Shown here: positions 1-7,269 of the stretch, piece after piece
Numbering within the stretch: the first letter of the stretch is position 1
How the letters are laid out: each line of letters begins with the position of its first letter
Assembly (NCBI GenBank): GCA_964356135.1
Contig: CAYHGV010000085.1
Location: 1-12,983, forward strand
Reading direction: 5' to 3'
DNA from: CAYHGV01 sp964356135
GTDB taxonomy: Bacteria; Hydrothermota; Tepidihabitantia; CAYHGV01
Length of the DNA: 12,983 nucleotides
The notes under the pieces: generated by a model
What the model was told of the DNA's origin: nothing
The model's database searches: none
The model's input: only the letters and a program-made list of their open reading frames with translations
Program-made: the position numbers and the translations under genes

Positions 1-1
1 C

Positions 2-196
2 TTTCGGATCGAAGCCAAAGACTTTTCGTTGCGCGCATCGCTCCCGCTCTTAAAACTGCTCGTGAAATCTATGGCTGAAGATGAAGAAGACGCCCGGTTT
101 TTAAGTGAGCTGGCAAAGACCATCACCCAGCCCGGCCGCTATTCGATTATGCGCGTAAAAAGCGAAGGAGAGACACTCGAGGTCTTTTTGGAATAA
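2..196 (+). CDS. C-terminal end of an unrecognised protein (5' truncated)
   Basis: An open frame runs from the window edge to a TAA at 194-196 and encodes the last 64 residues of a protein. The visible part has a short hydrophobic helix-like stretch (SLPLLKLLVKSM), an acidic patch (EDEEDA), and an ending of the style RVKSEGETLEVFLE. This layout loosely recalls the C-terminal ends of small bacterial proteins in which a hydrophobic helix precedes an acidic linker and a short beta-hairpin, but I cannot name a family. It is the only likely plus-strand gene in the window. It converges on the methyltransferase gene with 23 bases between the two stop codons, and no hairpin terminator is visible in that gap. 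Function unknown. Confidence 0.6.
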   Translation, partial: FRIEAKDFSLRASLPLLKLLVKSMAEDEEDARFLSELAKTITQPGRYSIMRVKSEGETLEVFLE

Positions 197-219
197 TCGG
201 TCCTCGTTGGGACGGATAA

Positions 220-873
220 CTATCGACGTTCTCCTACGTATTCAATAAAACCGTGGTAGTGGGGTTCGCTGTGCTCGAGGTCTAATTTGGTTCCTTCCGC
301 ACAGTAGATAACTTTCAGGCCATCAAACGCTGTAAGGATTTCTTCTTTCGTGAAATAGTGCACGGCGGAATCGAACTTTGGAGTATAAAAGGTATGCTCC
401 TCGACCGCGGCTAAGGTTTCCCGGGCGCGCTGATAGCCCGGGTCGTCGAGCGAAAACACGACGCTGTAGACCAGCCCAGCCTTTTTTAAACCCCACTTCA
501 TCTTTCCGATAATCGCTTCGGCTTCGCTCTTTTTAAAGAAATTCAACACCCAGGCGGCGATGATAAGTGAATACCGTTCTCGGAGAATGACGACCGTGCG
601 CACATCCCCCACCTCTGCCCGGACGTTGAGCTTGGCAGTCTTTGCCCTTTCATGGCAGCGCCGAACCGCGGTTGGAGAAATATCGAACCCCTCAACTTCG
701 TAACCTGACTGAGCAAAGAATAATCCGTTTCTTCCGTCGCCGATACCTAAATCGAGAATCCTGCCCGGTGGAACCAGGCGGGCGTACTCGGCAAGGGTCC
801 GATCCGGTTGTAAACCCCACGGCGGCTCGACATTTTTATAAACTTCATCCCACTTTGATACCGTTTCCGCCAT
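220..873 (-). CDS. Class I SAM-dependent methyltransferase (TehB-like)
   Basis: This 217-residue protein is predicted to be a cytoplasmic methyltransferase using S-adenosylmethionine. Motif I is clear at residues 39-50 (ILDLGIGDGRNG), the acidic residue ending strand beta2 is D64 in GFDIS, a GDV motif lies at 89-91, and the beta4 segment is SLIIAAWVL at 102-110. The N-terminal WDEVYKN...PPWG stretch and the late PHYHGF segment resemble the TehB/thiopurine-type small-molecule methyltransferases. The length of about 200 residues fits that group, but the substrate cannot be read from sequence. The ATG follows the FMN_bind stop codon by 5 bases with only a weak AGGG ribosome site, so it is probably the last gene of the receptor operon and may be translated by coupling. 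Confidence 0.85.
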   Translation of the reverse strand: MAETVSKWDEVYKNVEPPWGLQPDRTLAEYARLVPPGRILDLGIGDGRNGLFFAQSGYEVEGFDISPTAVRRCHERAKTAKLNVRAEVGDVRTVVILRERYSLIIAAWVLNFFKKSEAEAIIGKMKWGLKKAGLVYSVVFSLDDPGYQRARETLAAVEEHTFYTPKFDSAVHYFTKEEILTAFDGLKVIYCAEGTKLDLEHSEPHYHGFIEYVGERR

Positions 874-878
874 CTGCC

Positions 879-1295
879 CTACTCAATACCTTTTGTCAGA
901 GCGTTTTCTACCGTTTTGAGTAATGCTTTGCTCGTGGTTGTCGCGCCGCTGACCGCATCAACGTTGAGCGATTGAGATTTCAAGATCTCTTCGACCACGC
1001 CTTCGGCTCGCTGCGCATGTTCGGTGGTTCGGTTTTTGAGGATTTTAACATCTTCAATTCTATGGTTTTTCACCGTTACGGTAACCTGATAGGTGAAATC
1101 GCCATAGCTAAAATCTCCTGGGAAACTTCCATCCCGAATTTTCGCAAGATCGATATCCTGAATCGGCATCGCTCTCACGGTCTTTTGTTCCTTGAAGCGA
1201 GCAGCCATAAGAATCATAATTACTCCATAGCCAATTGCCAAGATTCCTGCCGCAACTCCGGTTCCAACCAACAGTTCCTTCACCGACGCTCTCAT
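879..1295 (-). CDS. Membrane-anchored FMN-binding domain protein (NqrC/RnfG-like FMN_bind)
   Basis: A small flavoprotein of 138 residues from the chosen ATG. It has one N-terminal transmembrane segment (about residues 10-32, rich in V, A, G, I and L) followed by an FMN_bind domain. The diagnostic DAVSGATTTS motif lies near the C-terminus. In NqrC and RnfG the threonine of the SGAT motif receives FMN covalently from the flavin transferase ApbE, so this protein probably carries covalent FMN outside the cytoplasmic membrane. A longer reading from TTG at 1301 is possible. ATG at 1295 is preferred because a GAGG site (1302-1305) sits 6 bases before it and abuts the TTG. The gene lies between the TonB-dependent receptor and the methyltransferase in one apparent operon. 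No ApbE is visible in the window. Confidence 0.88.
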   Translation of the reverse strand: MRASVKELLVGTGVAAGILAIGYGVIMILMAARFKEQKTVRAMPIQDIDLAKIRDGSFPGDFSYGDFTYQVTVTVKNHRIEDVKILKNRTTEHAQRAEGVVEEILKSQSLNVDAVSGATTTSKALLKTVENALTKGIE

Positions 1296-1301
1296 ATTCA
1301 A

Positions 1302-1305
1302 CCTC
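1302..1305 (-). promoter_or_regulatory. Ribosome binding site fixing the FMN_bind start
   Basis: GAGG on the minus strand overlaps the TGA stop codon of the receptor gene (TGAGG). It leaves 6 bases to the ATG at 1295 but none to the TTG at 1301. The overlap suggests the two genes are translationally coupled. Confidence 0.6.
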
Positions 1306-3643
1306 AGAACTCAGCGATGATTCCGATCGACGGTATTGTCGGCATATAGGTTTGCGCAGTTCGTTCGGTATAATCAGCGTTCCATTCGTAGTCGGCGACA
1401 TTTTTTCGGGCGTAGGTGTTAAGCACTTCGAGAAAGATCACGAGTGACCACGATGAAAACCGCCATTTTTTGAGCAGCCGAACGTCGAGGGTATGGTAGG
1501 CAGGCAATCGTGCCGAGTTTGGTTCTCCGAAAATCGGCATATAGTAACCGGACGAAGTATCAAATTTCACATCTTTGATCGGAGTGTACGGCCGGCCGGA
1601 TGCAAACTGCCACTTCATCCCCATCTGCCATTCCGAAACAAAGTCATAGGTCGCAACGACCGTGACCCGGTGCGGGATATCGAAATCCGGTGGTATCATC
1701 CGAGAATAGTTATATTCGCTGCGCCGTGCAATGGTATAACTATAACTGACCCAGCCGTTCAATTTCTCCGCCTGCCGGCGCTGGACCAGTAACCCGACTC
1801 CGTATGCGTAACCCTTCCCGTCATTGGTAAACCCCGTTAGAACCTCAGCGGGGGTATTAAACCCCGCTCGTTTTGAAGAAGCTTCCTTTTCCCCCATTAC
1901 CCCCTTAAGAGTAGGATTTTCTAACCGGCTAAATCCGAACACCGAATCGTTCAGAGGCAGTCGGTCGAACTTTTTGTAAAACCCTTCCAATCGGAGGGTG
2001 AGATGGAGAGGAAGCTCGGACTCAACACCGGTAACAAAATGCTGGGCACGGCGCGAGAGCAACCCGGGATCGCCATACGCGTCGGCCGTTTCGTAGAGCG
2101 GTGGAGTCTGATGGTATATCCCCCAGGCCGGTGCGCACTATCAGCTTCCCCCCAATCAGCAGCGCTGCTGCCAGACGCGGGCTCACTGTCTGCTCGTTGG
2201 TCTCAAAAGAATAGTCGGCGCGGATTCCGGCTTCGATCGTCAAGGGCTGAAGAACCTGCCAGTCATCGGCAAGGTAGACACCGATAAAAGGTGCGCTGAG
2301 TGATGCCTGGAGTACGGTAACCGGCATATCGGCTCGGTAATGCTCCTGGAAGTTTGTAACGACCGGCATCCGCATATCAATGGTATCGAAACGCCGGTCA
2401 AGCACAAAACCGGTTTTTATCTTCTGGGCGGGCGAAATATTCCAGGTTACATCCTCGCGCGCGGCAAATACGGTTTTTGACTGCTCGTCGAACCAGAGCT
2501 CCCCGAGGTGGAACCGATACCCCCCTTTGCTTGCGGATACAACGAACTGCGACACACACTTCCTGCCAAGGGAAGAATTCAATCCTAATGAAAGCAGTGC
2601 CTTATCCGAGTACCACTCTTCATCGCCTCCGACATTCAGGTCGAATTCGGATAATTTGATAATCGCGTTGTCGGTCGCCCACAATCCGGTGAGCGATAAC
2701 TTATGATTTGCTGAAAGACGATAACTCAGTTTGCCGGCAAGGTCATAGTAATTGGGAAAGACTTTGAACGATTCGCTGTATTCGGTGAGTTTGATGAAGA
2801 GGTCAAAAAAGGAACGCCGGACGGAAAAAAGGAAAGACGCCCTGCCGCCGGTCGCGGGCACCGGTCCCTCGACCACGCCTTCGGCATAGGCATTCGAAAG
2901 CGCGGTTGAACCGTGCAGCTGGCGGTAGTCGCCGTCCCGCGTTTCGACATCGAGCACCGCCGAGATTCGGTCGCCATACTCGACGCCGAACCCACCGGTA
3001 TAGAGGTTGACCTCGCGCAAAAGGGCAGGATTGAAAATGGAATACATCCCGCCGCCGGCAAGCTCCATATGAAACGCATTCGCGATCCAGCCATTATCTA
3101 ACAAAACGAGGTTCTCTTCCGACCGCCCACCCTGAACATAGATCGGCGCCGTCGGTCCCTGCGAAGCGACCGCGGGCATGGTTGATATCGCCATAAAAAC
3201 ATCGCCTTGCGTGCCCGGCGTGGTTTTGATTTCTTCGACATTCAAAACCTGGTCCGCCTTATCAACATTCCGGCTCATGCCGTAGTGCCCGGGAGTAACC
3301 ACAATCTCCGACAGGGTGATCGCTTCCGCTTTGAGTGCTACCGTGACGGTCGCCGTTTTATCGGCTTCGATAACGATGACGCGTTTTTCCGGTTTGTATC
3401 CGATGATCGCAAACTCAACCGTATGGACGCCGGCCGGAATCTCGGTAAGGACGAATCGTCCGTTTTCATCGGTCGCGGTGCCGGTGTTGAGTTCCCCAAG
3501 AACCACATCGACTCCGACGAGCCGCTCACCCCACCCGAACCACGGTCTTTCACGCTGCCCGCGAGCGAACCGGTAGAAGCAAACAAAAATTGCGAAAAGA
3601 AAATTAAAATCGTTCCCAGCCCGAAGCCACCGTGCTTTGTCAT
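1304..3643 (-). CDS. TonB-dependent outer-membrane receptor with carboxypeptidase-regulatory-like N-domain, two apparent frameshifts
   Basis: Three overlapping frames join into one receptor of about 779 residues. It starts at ATG 3643 behind an AAAGGAG site. Residues 1-23 are a signal peptide (GLGTILIFFSQFLFAS). Residues about 27-106 form a carboxypeptidase-regulatory-like beta domain (GTATDENGRF). A TonB-plug follows (LSEIVVTP near 111-118; YVQGGRSEENLVLLDN; GGFGVEYGDRISAVLDV), then a beta-barrel ending in IIAEF, whose final phenylalanine is typical of outer-membrane proteins. The frame shifts at a C4 run (3529-3532, one base apparently missing) and at a C5 run (2120-2124, one base apparently extra). 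Correcting these gives sensible junctions (GERLVGVDVVLGE; GLGIYHQTPPLYETAD). As written, the fragments are 3643 to about 3530, 3506-2022 and 2062-1304. Such receptors take up siderophores, cobalamin or glycans by TonB energy; the substrate is unknown. The gene is followed by the FMN_bind gene. Confidence 0.85.
2120..2124 (-). other. Frameshift site 2 in the TonB-dependent receptor (G5 homopolymer)
   Basis: The upstream frame reads VRTGLG and then a basic nonsense tail. Removing one G from the G5 run gives GIYHQTPPLYETADAYGD, joining directly to the LLSRRAQHFVTGVE barrel frame. Confidence 0.78.
3529..3532 (-). other. Frameshift site 1 in the TonB-dependent receptor (G4 homopolymer)
   Basis: In coding sense the frame with the signal peptide runs to KDRGSGG and then goes off family. 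Adding one G to the G4 run continues as GERLVGVDVVLGELNTG, which fits the regulatory-like domain. A homopolymer indel is the simplest reading. Confidence 0.75.
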
Positions 3644-3647
3644 AGCG

Positions 3648-3654
3648 CTCCTTT
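3648..3654 (-). promoter_or_regulatory. Ribosome binding site of the TonB-dependent receptor
   Basis: AAAGGAG lies 4 bases before the ATG at 3643. Together with the signal peptide encoded right after it, this shows that the true start is at 3643 and not at the internal methionine-like codon at 3506. Confidence 0.7.
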
Positions 3655-3656
3655 TT

Positions 3657-3863
3657 TTAGATCCTAACCGAAAGATCGAAACCGGTCAAGCGGTCTTGCG
3701 GTTCGAAAGGAGTTTTCGTAACTCCCGAAATATTCGACGGTCCAGACCGCAGCCAATGCTCCGCCTGCTTCTCCTCTCGCTCTCACCGAACTCCGACCCT
3801 CCTTTCCTGCCGTCCGCTGGAAATAGCGATCGGTTGGAATAGGACCAGGCCGATGACCACCAC
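3657..3863 (-). pseudogene. Possible short leader gene with an in-frame TGA
   Basis: A GGGAGG site (3875-3880) precedes a GTG at 3861-3863. The frame encodes a signal-like peptide VVVIGLVLFQPIAISSG followed by a basic stretch, and stops at TGA 3783-3785 after 26 residues. The same frame then stays open for another 41 codons (EKQAEHWLRSG..., ending LTGFDLSVRI) to a TAA at 3657-3659, just before the receptor ribosome site. This could be a secreted protein of about 68 residues broken by a nonsense change or sequencing error, a genuine 26-residue leader peptide, or chance. I do not recognise it. Confidence 0.3.
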
Positions 3864-3916
3864 TTTTGATTTATCCTCCCAGTGATCATATTGATATTCC
3901 TTTTTCCTCACCCAAT
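3864..3916 (-). promoter_or_regulatory. Candidate weak promoter region for the receptor operon
   Basis: After the terminator, the minus strand has TTGGGT and then, 19 bases later, TATGAT, just before the GGGAGG site. The -10 matches 5 of 6 consensus bases, but the spacing is long and the -35 is poor. A new promoter is expected here because the preceding terminator is strong and the receptor operon starts downstream of it. Confidence 0.3.
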
Positions 3917-3950
3917 AAAAAAATGGGCGGGGGTTCGCCCCGCCCATTTT
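3917..3950 (-). terminator. Strong rho-independent terminator after the SBBP protein gene
   Basis: In minus-strand sense, AATGGGCGGGG and CCCCGCCCATT form a perfect 11-bp GC-rich stem around a 5-base loop, followed immediately by a run of seven T. It begins about 17 bases past the TAA at 3967-3969. On the plus strand the trailing T run is only four bases, so it is oriented for the minus-strand gene. Confidence 0.92.
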
Positions 3951-3966
3951 CGCTTCGGCGCTATTC

Positions 3967-6954
3967 TTATCTGATTAACACGAGTTTACGGGTTGCAACG
4001 TAGTCTTTAGCCTTAAGCCGCACAAAGTAAATCCCGTTGGCGACCGGTTTTCCCTTGTTATCCGTACCGTTCCAAGAAACCAGTTTGTAACCCGGCGCTT
4101 CCTTCGCCTCCACTAAGGTCCTGACGATGTTTCCATTCAGATCGTAGACCGCCAGGGTAATCCGGTTGGTTACCGGTAGACTGTAGTGAATCTCGGAGAC
4201 CGTAGAAAAGGGGTTGGGATGACCGGATGTTAAACTGTAGGTTCCCGGCAGCGGCTCTTTCACCTCCGCAATACCGGTTACCGCCAGCTCTAAAGTTGCA
4301 GTATCGTTCTCCGGATGCTGGTCACCGGCTAACGCCGTGAATACCTTGAGCACCGAGGAACCCGCTTCTGCAGTCCAGTCTTTGAAAGTCAGTTGTTGTG
4401 AACGATCGGATGCGAGGTTTGAAACCCGGACGCTATCAAGGTAGGGAGCTTTAGCAAAACCCGTGCTGATCGTGCAGTAGGTCCAGAAGGTGGCAGGATT
4501 GATTCCCGGGTTCTCGACGGTCGCTCTGGGAGTATAGAGATCGCCCGCCTTGATAGTCCGGGGTGAATCAATCGATTTGGGTCGGACGTCATGGTCGGGC
4601 TTGGGGATGGTCACTACCTCCCACTCGGCAAGATCATTAGCCGGGTTACCATCACCAGGCAAGGAAGTGAACGCCCAAATGGTAAAATGTCTACCTACCT
4701 CAGTGGGTGTGTGCCAGTTGGCCGACACGAAGAACTCCCGTTCTTCATTCGGAGTCAAACCCGGAGCGGTAGTTACATCCTCATACACAATCTTGCCTTC
4801 CTCATCCTCAACCCGGATGATAACATCGAAGTCGTCACTGTTACCCGGGGAATAGTGTTTCAGCTCGACCACCGGGGTAATATCGGTAATCGCATAGACC
4901 GAACCGGTCGGATAAGAGGGATAAAGAATTCCAACGTCGTCATAGGTGACCGCGGTCGGTGCCTGGGTGTTGTTGGCGGAGTTGATATCACCGTTGGTCT
5001 GGCAGGTTACGGAAACGGTATAAGCTGTCTGAGAAGTAAAGCCGGTCGTCCAGGGATCGAATGAAACCTGGGTCGAATCTCCTGCCGCAAGATTGGTGAC
5101 AGATTTTGTGCTCGAATACCCGCCGGGAGTGATGGTGCAGGTTACGGTAAAATCAGCCGCGCCCTGAGGACTATTATTCTTGACCGTTGCCTTCGGATTG
5201 CAGGTGTAGCCGGTCCAGACCGTCTCGGCAGGAACATCGATACTCACGACTCGACCGTCATAGACGGTAGCATAGGTTATCGCTATCCGGTTGTTACTGA
5301 GATCCGCGTCGGCCGGTGCAATTGCATAAACCGTATCCACCCGGTCATAAACGGTAGCAGGCACTCGGCTGGAAGTCCAGGGACTACCCAGACTCACTTC
5401 CGCTTGAGCGCCTGATGCTAAAGATGTTAAGGATGGGGCAGGAGTATTCCAGCTACCGATTCGGGTGACGGCGGTAACACCATATGCCTTTACCGGACCA
5501 TTGTTCCCGACCGTAACCCTGGGCGTATAGGTTGCACCCGCCCAGACCTGGCTGGCAGCGGGTGAAGCAACAGTAAAAAGCGGTTCTTCTCCTTTTAGAT
5601 AAAGATCGGTCGGTGGACTATACGCGATGGTTGCATAATCATAGTTAGAGCCGGAACCCATACTATAACCGGTAACATAGACCAATCCTGAGCCGGTTAC
5701 TGCAACCGCGGTAGCATTATCGAGTGCATTTTCAGGACCATTATAGCGGATAACCCAATCTTCGACGCCGGCTGAGTTATATTTGACGGTCGCGTAGTCG
5801 TTGTCCGACCCTGAGCCGGCACTGAAGCCGGTCACATACACATTCCCCGGGCCATCCAGGGCGATCCCAAAACCAAAATCATCGCCCTGTACCGGACCGT
5901 CATAACGGCAAAGCCACTCTTGGGCACCGGCTGGGTTATACTTGATGGTTAGATAATCGTAACCGGTCCCTGACCCCTGACTATACCCTGTGACATAGAC
6001 ATTTCCTGAACCATCGACGGCTATCGATTGCGCCACATCCAAACCGTTTACCGGACCGTTGTAGGTTGCCACCCATTGCTCGGCACCGGCGGTGTTATAC
6101 TTAACCGTCGTATAGTTATATGATAGATTGCCTCCGCAGTAGGTATAGCCTGCCACATAGACGTTGCCCGAACCGTCAATCGCCATAGATGTCAGGTAAT
6201 CATCACTGTTATATATCGGACAATTGAAGACCGCAGTCCACTGGACTTCGCCGGCTGGGTTATACTTGATAATCACAAAATCACGGCTGCTGGTAACATT
6301 CGTAGCGTAGCCGGCTACATAGACATTGCCGGAACCGTCAACCGCCACTTTTTGTGCGTAATCATTCCAGTCTTCAGAGCCATTATAGGAAGCAGCCCAC
6401 TGGAAGGCACCGGCTGAATTATATTTGACGGTCGCATAATCACGACCCGTGCCAACACCGGTGCTGTAGCCGGTCACATAGACATTCCCTTCACCGTCTA
6501 TGGCGACCGACCGAGCACAATCATCGCCATTGCCCGAACCGTTATAACTACTGACCCACTGCTCGACGCCGGCTGAGTTATACTTGATGATCAGATAGTC
6601 CATATCGGCTCCAGAATTCTGACTATAGCCAGCCATATAGACGTTACTTGCTCCATCGACGGCGAGTGCCAAACCATTGTCATCACCGTTTGCCGTGCCG
6701 TTGTAGCGACGAACCCACACCGTATCTCCATTAGAGTTATATTTAATAGTCGCGCAGTCGAAGTTTGTCCCTGAGCCCAGACTATAGCCGGTGACGTAGA
6801 CATAGCCATCACCATCCACGGCGGTACTCTTGGCAGGACAATCATAACCATTGCCTGGACCGTTATAGCGACTCTCCCATAATTGAGTTGGAGAACTGGC
6901 AACGACAAGGGCAGGAACCACTAACAGAATCACCTTAGTTACTATACTACTCAT
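3967..6954 (-). CDS. Secreted SBBP beta-propeller / CARDB-like / FlgD-like repeat protein
   Basis: This 995-residue exported protein has a signal peptide at 1-20 (VILLVVPALVVAS). Residues 25 to about 450 hold eight tandem SBBP-type repeats of about 53 residues, each reading roughly W..x.YNG...DDxA..xAVDGxGNVYVTGYS.GSGT.xDYxTIKYNxAG; eight units suggest a seven- or eight-bladed propeller. Residues about 455-893 hold four CARDB-like immunoglobulin-fold modules of about 105-110 residues (TPRVTVGNNG, NPKATVKNN, TPRATVENPG). Residues 899-995 form a FlgD-like/type IX-style C-terminal domain (HPNPFSTVSEIHYSLP, VYDLNGNIVRTL, WNGTDNKGKPVANGIYFVRL). This end often serves as a sorting or surface-anchoring module in Bacteroidota relatives; whether a type IX system exists here cannot be seen. 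It is transcribed alone, with its own promoter, a structured leader and a terminator. No catalytic motif is visible; an adhesive or surface role is inference. Confidence 0.9.
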   Translation of the reverse strand: MSSIVTKVILLVVPALVVASSPTQLWESRYNGPGNGYDCPAKSTAVDGDGYVYVTGYSLGSGTNFDCATIKYNSNGDTVWVRRYNGTANGDDNGLALAVDGASNVYMAGYSQNSGADMDYLIIKYNSAGVEQWVSSYNGSGNGDDCARSVAIDGEGNVYVTGYSTGVGTGRDYATVKYNSAGAFQWAASYNGSEDWNDYAQKVAVDGSGNVYVAGYATNVTSSRDFVIIKYNPAGEVQWTAVFNCPIYNSDDYLTSMAIDGSGNVYVAGYTYCGGNLSYNYTTVKYNTAGAEQWVATYNGPVNGLDVAQSIAVDGSGNVYVTGYSQGSGTGYDYLTIKYNPAGAQEWLCRYDGPVQGDDFGFGIALDGPGNVYVTGFSAGSGSDNDYATVKYNSAGVEDWVIRYNGPENALDNATAVAVTGSGLVYVTGYSMGSGSNYDYATIAYSPPTDLYLKGEEPLFTVASPAASQVWAGATYTPRVTVGNNGPVKAYGVTAVTRIGSWNTPAPSLTSLASGAQAEVSLGSPWTSSRVPATVYDRVDTVYAIAPADADLSNNRIAITYATVYDGRVVSIDVPAETVWTGYTCNPKATVKNNSPQGAADFTVTCTITPGGYSSTKSVTNLAAGDSTQVSFDPWTTGFTSQTAYTVSVTCQTNGDINSANNTQAPTAVTYDDVGILYPSYPTGSVYAITDITPVVELKHYSPGNSDDFDVIIRVEDEEGKIVYEDVTTAPGLTPNEEREFFVSANWHTPTEVGRHFTIWAFTSLPGDGNPANDLAEWEVVTIPKPDHDVRPKSIDSPRTIKAGDLYTPRATVENPGINPATFWTYCTISTGFAKAPYLDSVRVSNLASDRSQQLTFKDWTAEAGSSVLKVFTALAGDQHPENDTATLELAVTGIAEVKEPLPGTYSLTSGHPNPFSTVSEIHYSLPVTNRITLAVYDLNGNIVRTLVEAKEAPGYKLVSWNGTDNKGKPVANGIYFVRLKAKDYVATRKLVLIR
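5605..6882 (-). repeat. Eight tandem ~159-bp coding repeats (SBBP units)
   Basis: The propeller section consists of in-frame tandem units of about 53 codons. Units begin at about residues 25, 80, 133, 186, 239, 294, 347 and 400. The DNA also repeats, with recurring plus-strand phrases such as ccggtcacatagac and gccggctgagttatac. Similarity at the DNA level allows unit gain or loss by recombination. Confidence 0.85.
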
Positions 6955-6959
6955 AAGTT

Positions 6960-7066
6960 CCTTCCTTATAAATCTCTGATTATAAGTTCACCTCTGGAAG
7001 TTATAATAACTCCCTAAGCGTATACTCAATCACCCCCTCCGCGGATTGCCTTCCTCAAGACAATCC
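6960..7066 (-). promoter_or_regulatory. Structured 5' leader of the SBBP protein gene with three inverted repeats
   Basis: In transcript order there are three hairpins. The first is GGATTGTCTT-GAGG-AAGGCAATCC (7043-7066), a 10-bp stem with one G-U pair. The second is GGGAGTT-ATTAT-AACTTCC (6996-7014), a 7-bp stem with one G-U pair. The third is CTTATAA-N8-TTATAAG (6965-6986), whose 3' arm overlaps the first bases of the AAGGAAGG ribosome site (6960-6967; 5 bases to the ATG). The first two stems pair fully only in the minus-strand RNA; on the plus strand the wobble becomes an A-C mismatch. I recognise no known riboswitch. A translation-control leader is inference. Confidence 0.45.
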
Positions 7067-7094
7067 TGATGTGACTTATCTCACCATCTCCCAG

Positions 7095-7121
7095 ATTATA
7101 ATAAAATCTGAATTTTGTCAA
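7095..7121 (-). promoter_or_regulatory. Sigma-70-like promoter of the SBBP protein gene
   Basis: A perfect TTGACA (7116-7121) is followed by TATAAT (7095-7100) with a 15-base spacer; an overlapping TAATCT would give 17. Transcription would start near 7088, leaving a leader of roughly 130 bases before the ATG at 6954. The surrounding sequence is AT-rich, unlike the flanking genes. Confidence 0.65.
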
Positions 7122-7161
7122 GTGAAAATCGTAATGGCTATGATATTTCAATAACTTTTGA

Positions 7162-7192
7162 CTATAAATCTATACCACAAGGTATAGTATAG
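7162..7192. promoter_or_regulatory. Palindrome, possible operator or weak terminator
   Basis: CTATACC-ACAA-GGTATAG is a perfect 7-bp inverted repeat (7170-7187). It is flanked by a further CTATA on the left and TATAG on the right, separated by a 3-base bulge on the left side. It lies about 40-75 bases upstream of the SBBP promoter and about 80-110 bases past the stop at 7270. It could bind a dimeric regulator or form a weak transcript end; there is no strong T run. Confidence 0.35.
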
Positions 7193-7238
7193 CGGGTCGG
7201 TAAATTACACTGTTAGTTGTGGATTTCTAACCTAAATC

Positions 7239-7255
7239 TTTCTTCCTTGAAGAAA
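7239..7255 (-). terminator. Weak hairpin after the exopolysaccharide-side operon
   Basis: In minus sense TTTCTTC-AAG-GAAGAAA is a perfect 7-bp stem with a 3-base loop, beginning 15 bases after the TAA at 7270-7272. The stem is AT-rich and followed by GATTTAGG and not a T run, so it is at best an inefficient terminator. Confidence 0.3.
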
Positions 7256-7269
7256 CATTATGAAGGAAA

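Noticed and set aside
197..219. Search for a bidirectional terminator between the converging genes
   Set aside because: The 23-base gap holds no inverted repeat or T run that I can see.
3207..3842. 211-residue plus-strand frame opposite the receptor N-terminal region
   Set aside because: Antisense to a well supported coding region, arginine- and proline-rich, with no recognisable domain or ribosome site.
3686..3889. 67-residue minus-strand frame starting MITGRINQKWW
   Set aside because: Serine/arginine-rich and not protein-like. The neighbouring frame (3657-3863) has the better ribosome site and a hydrophobic leader.
4591..5064. 157-residue plus-strand frame opposite the CARDB-like region
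   Set aside because: Antisense shadow of a repetitive Gly/Thr/Val-rich gene, with no independent start signal.
5605..6882. Regular ~159-bp repetition considered as a CRISPR or non-coding satellite
   Set aside because: The repeats are in-frame protein units of the SBBP type without distinct repeat/spacer structure.
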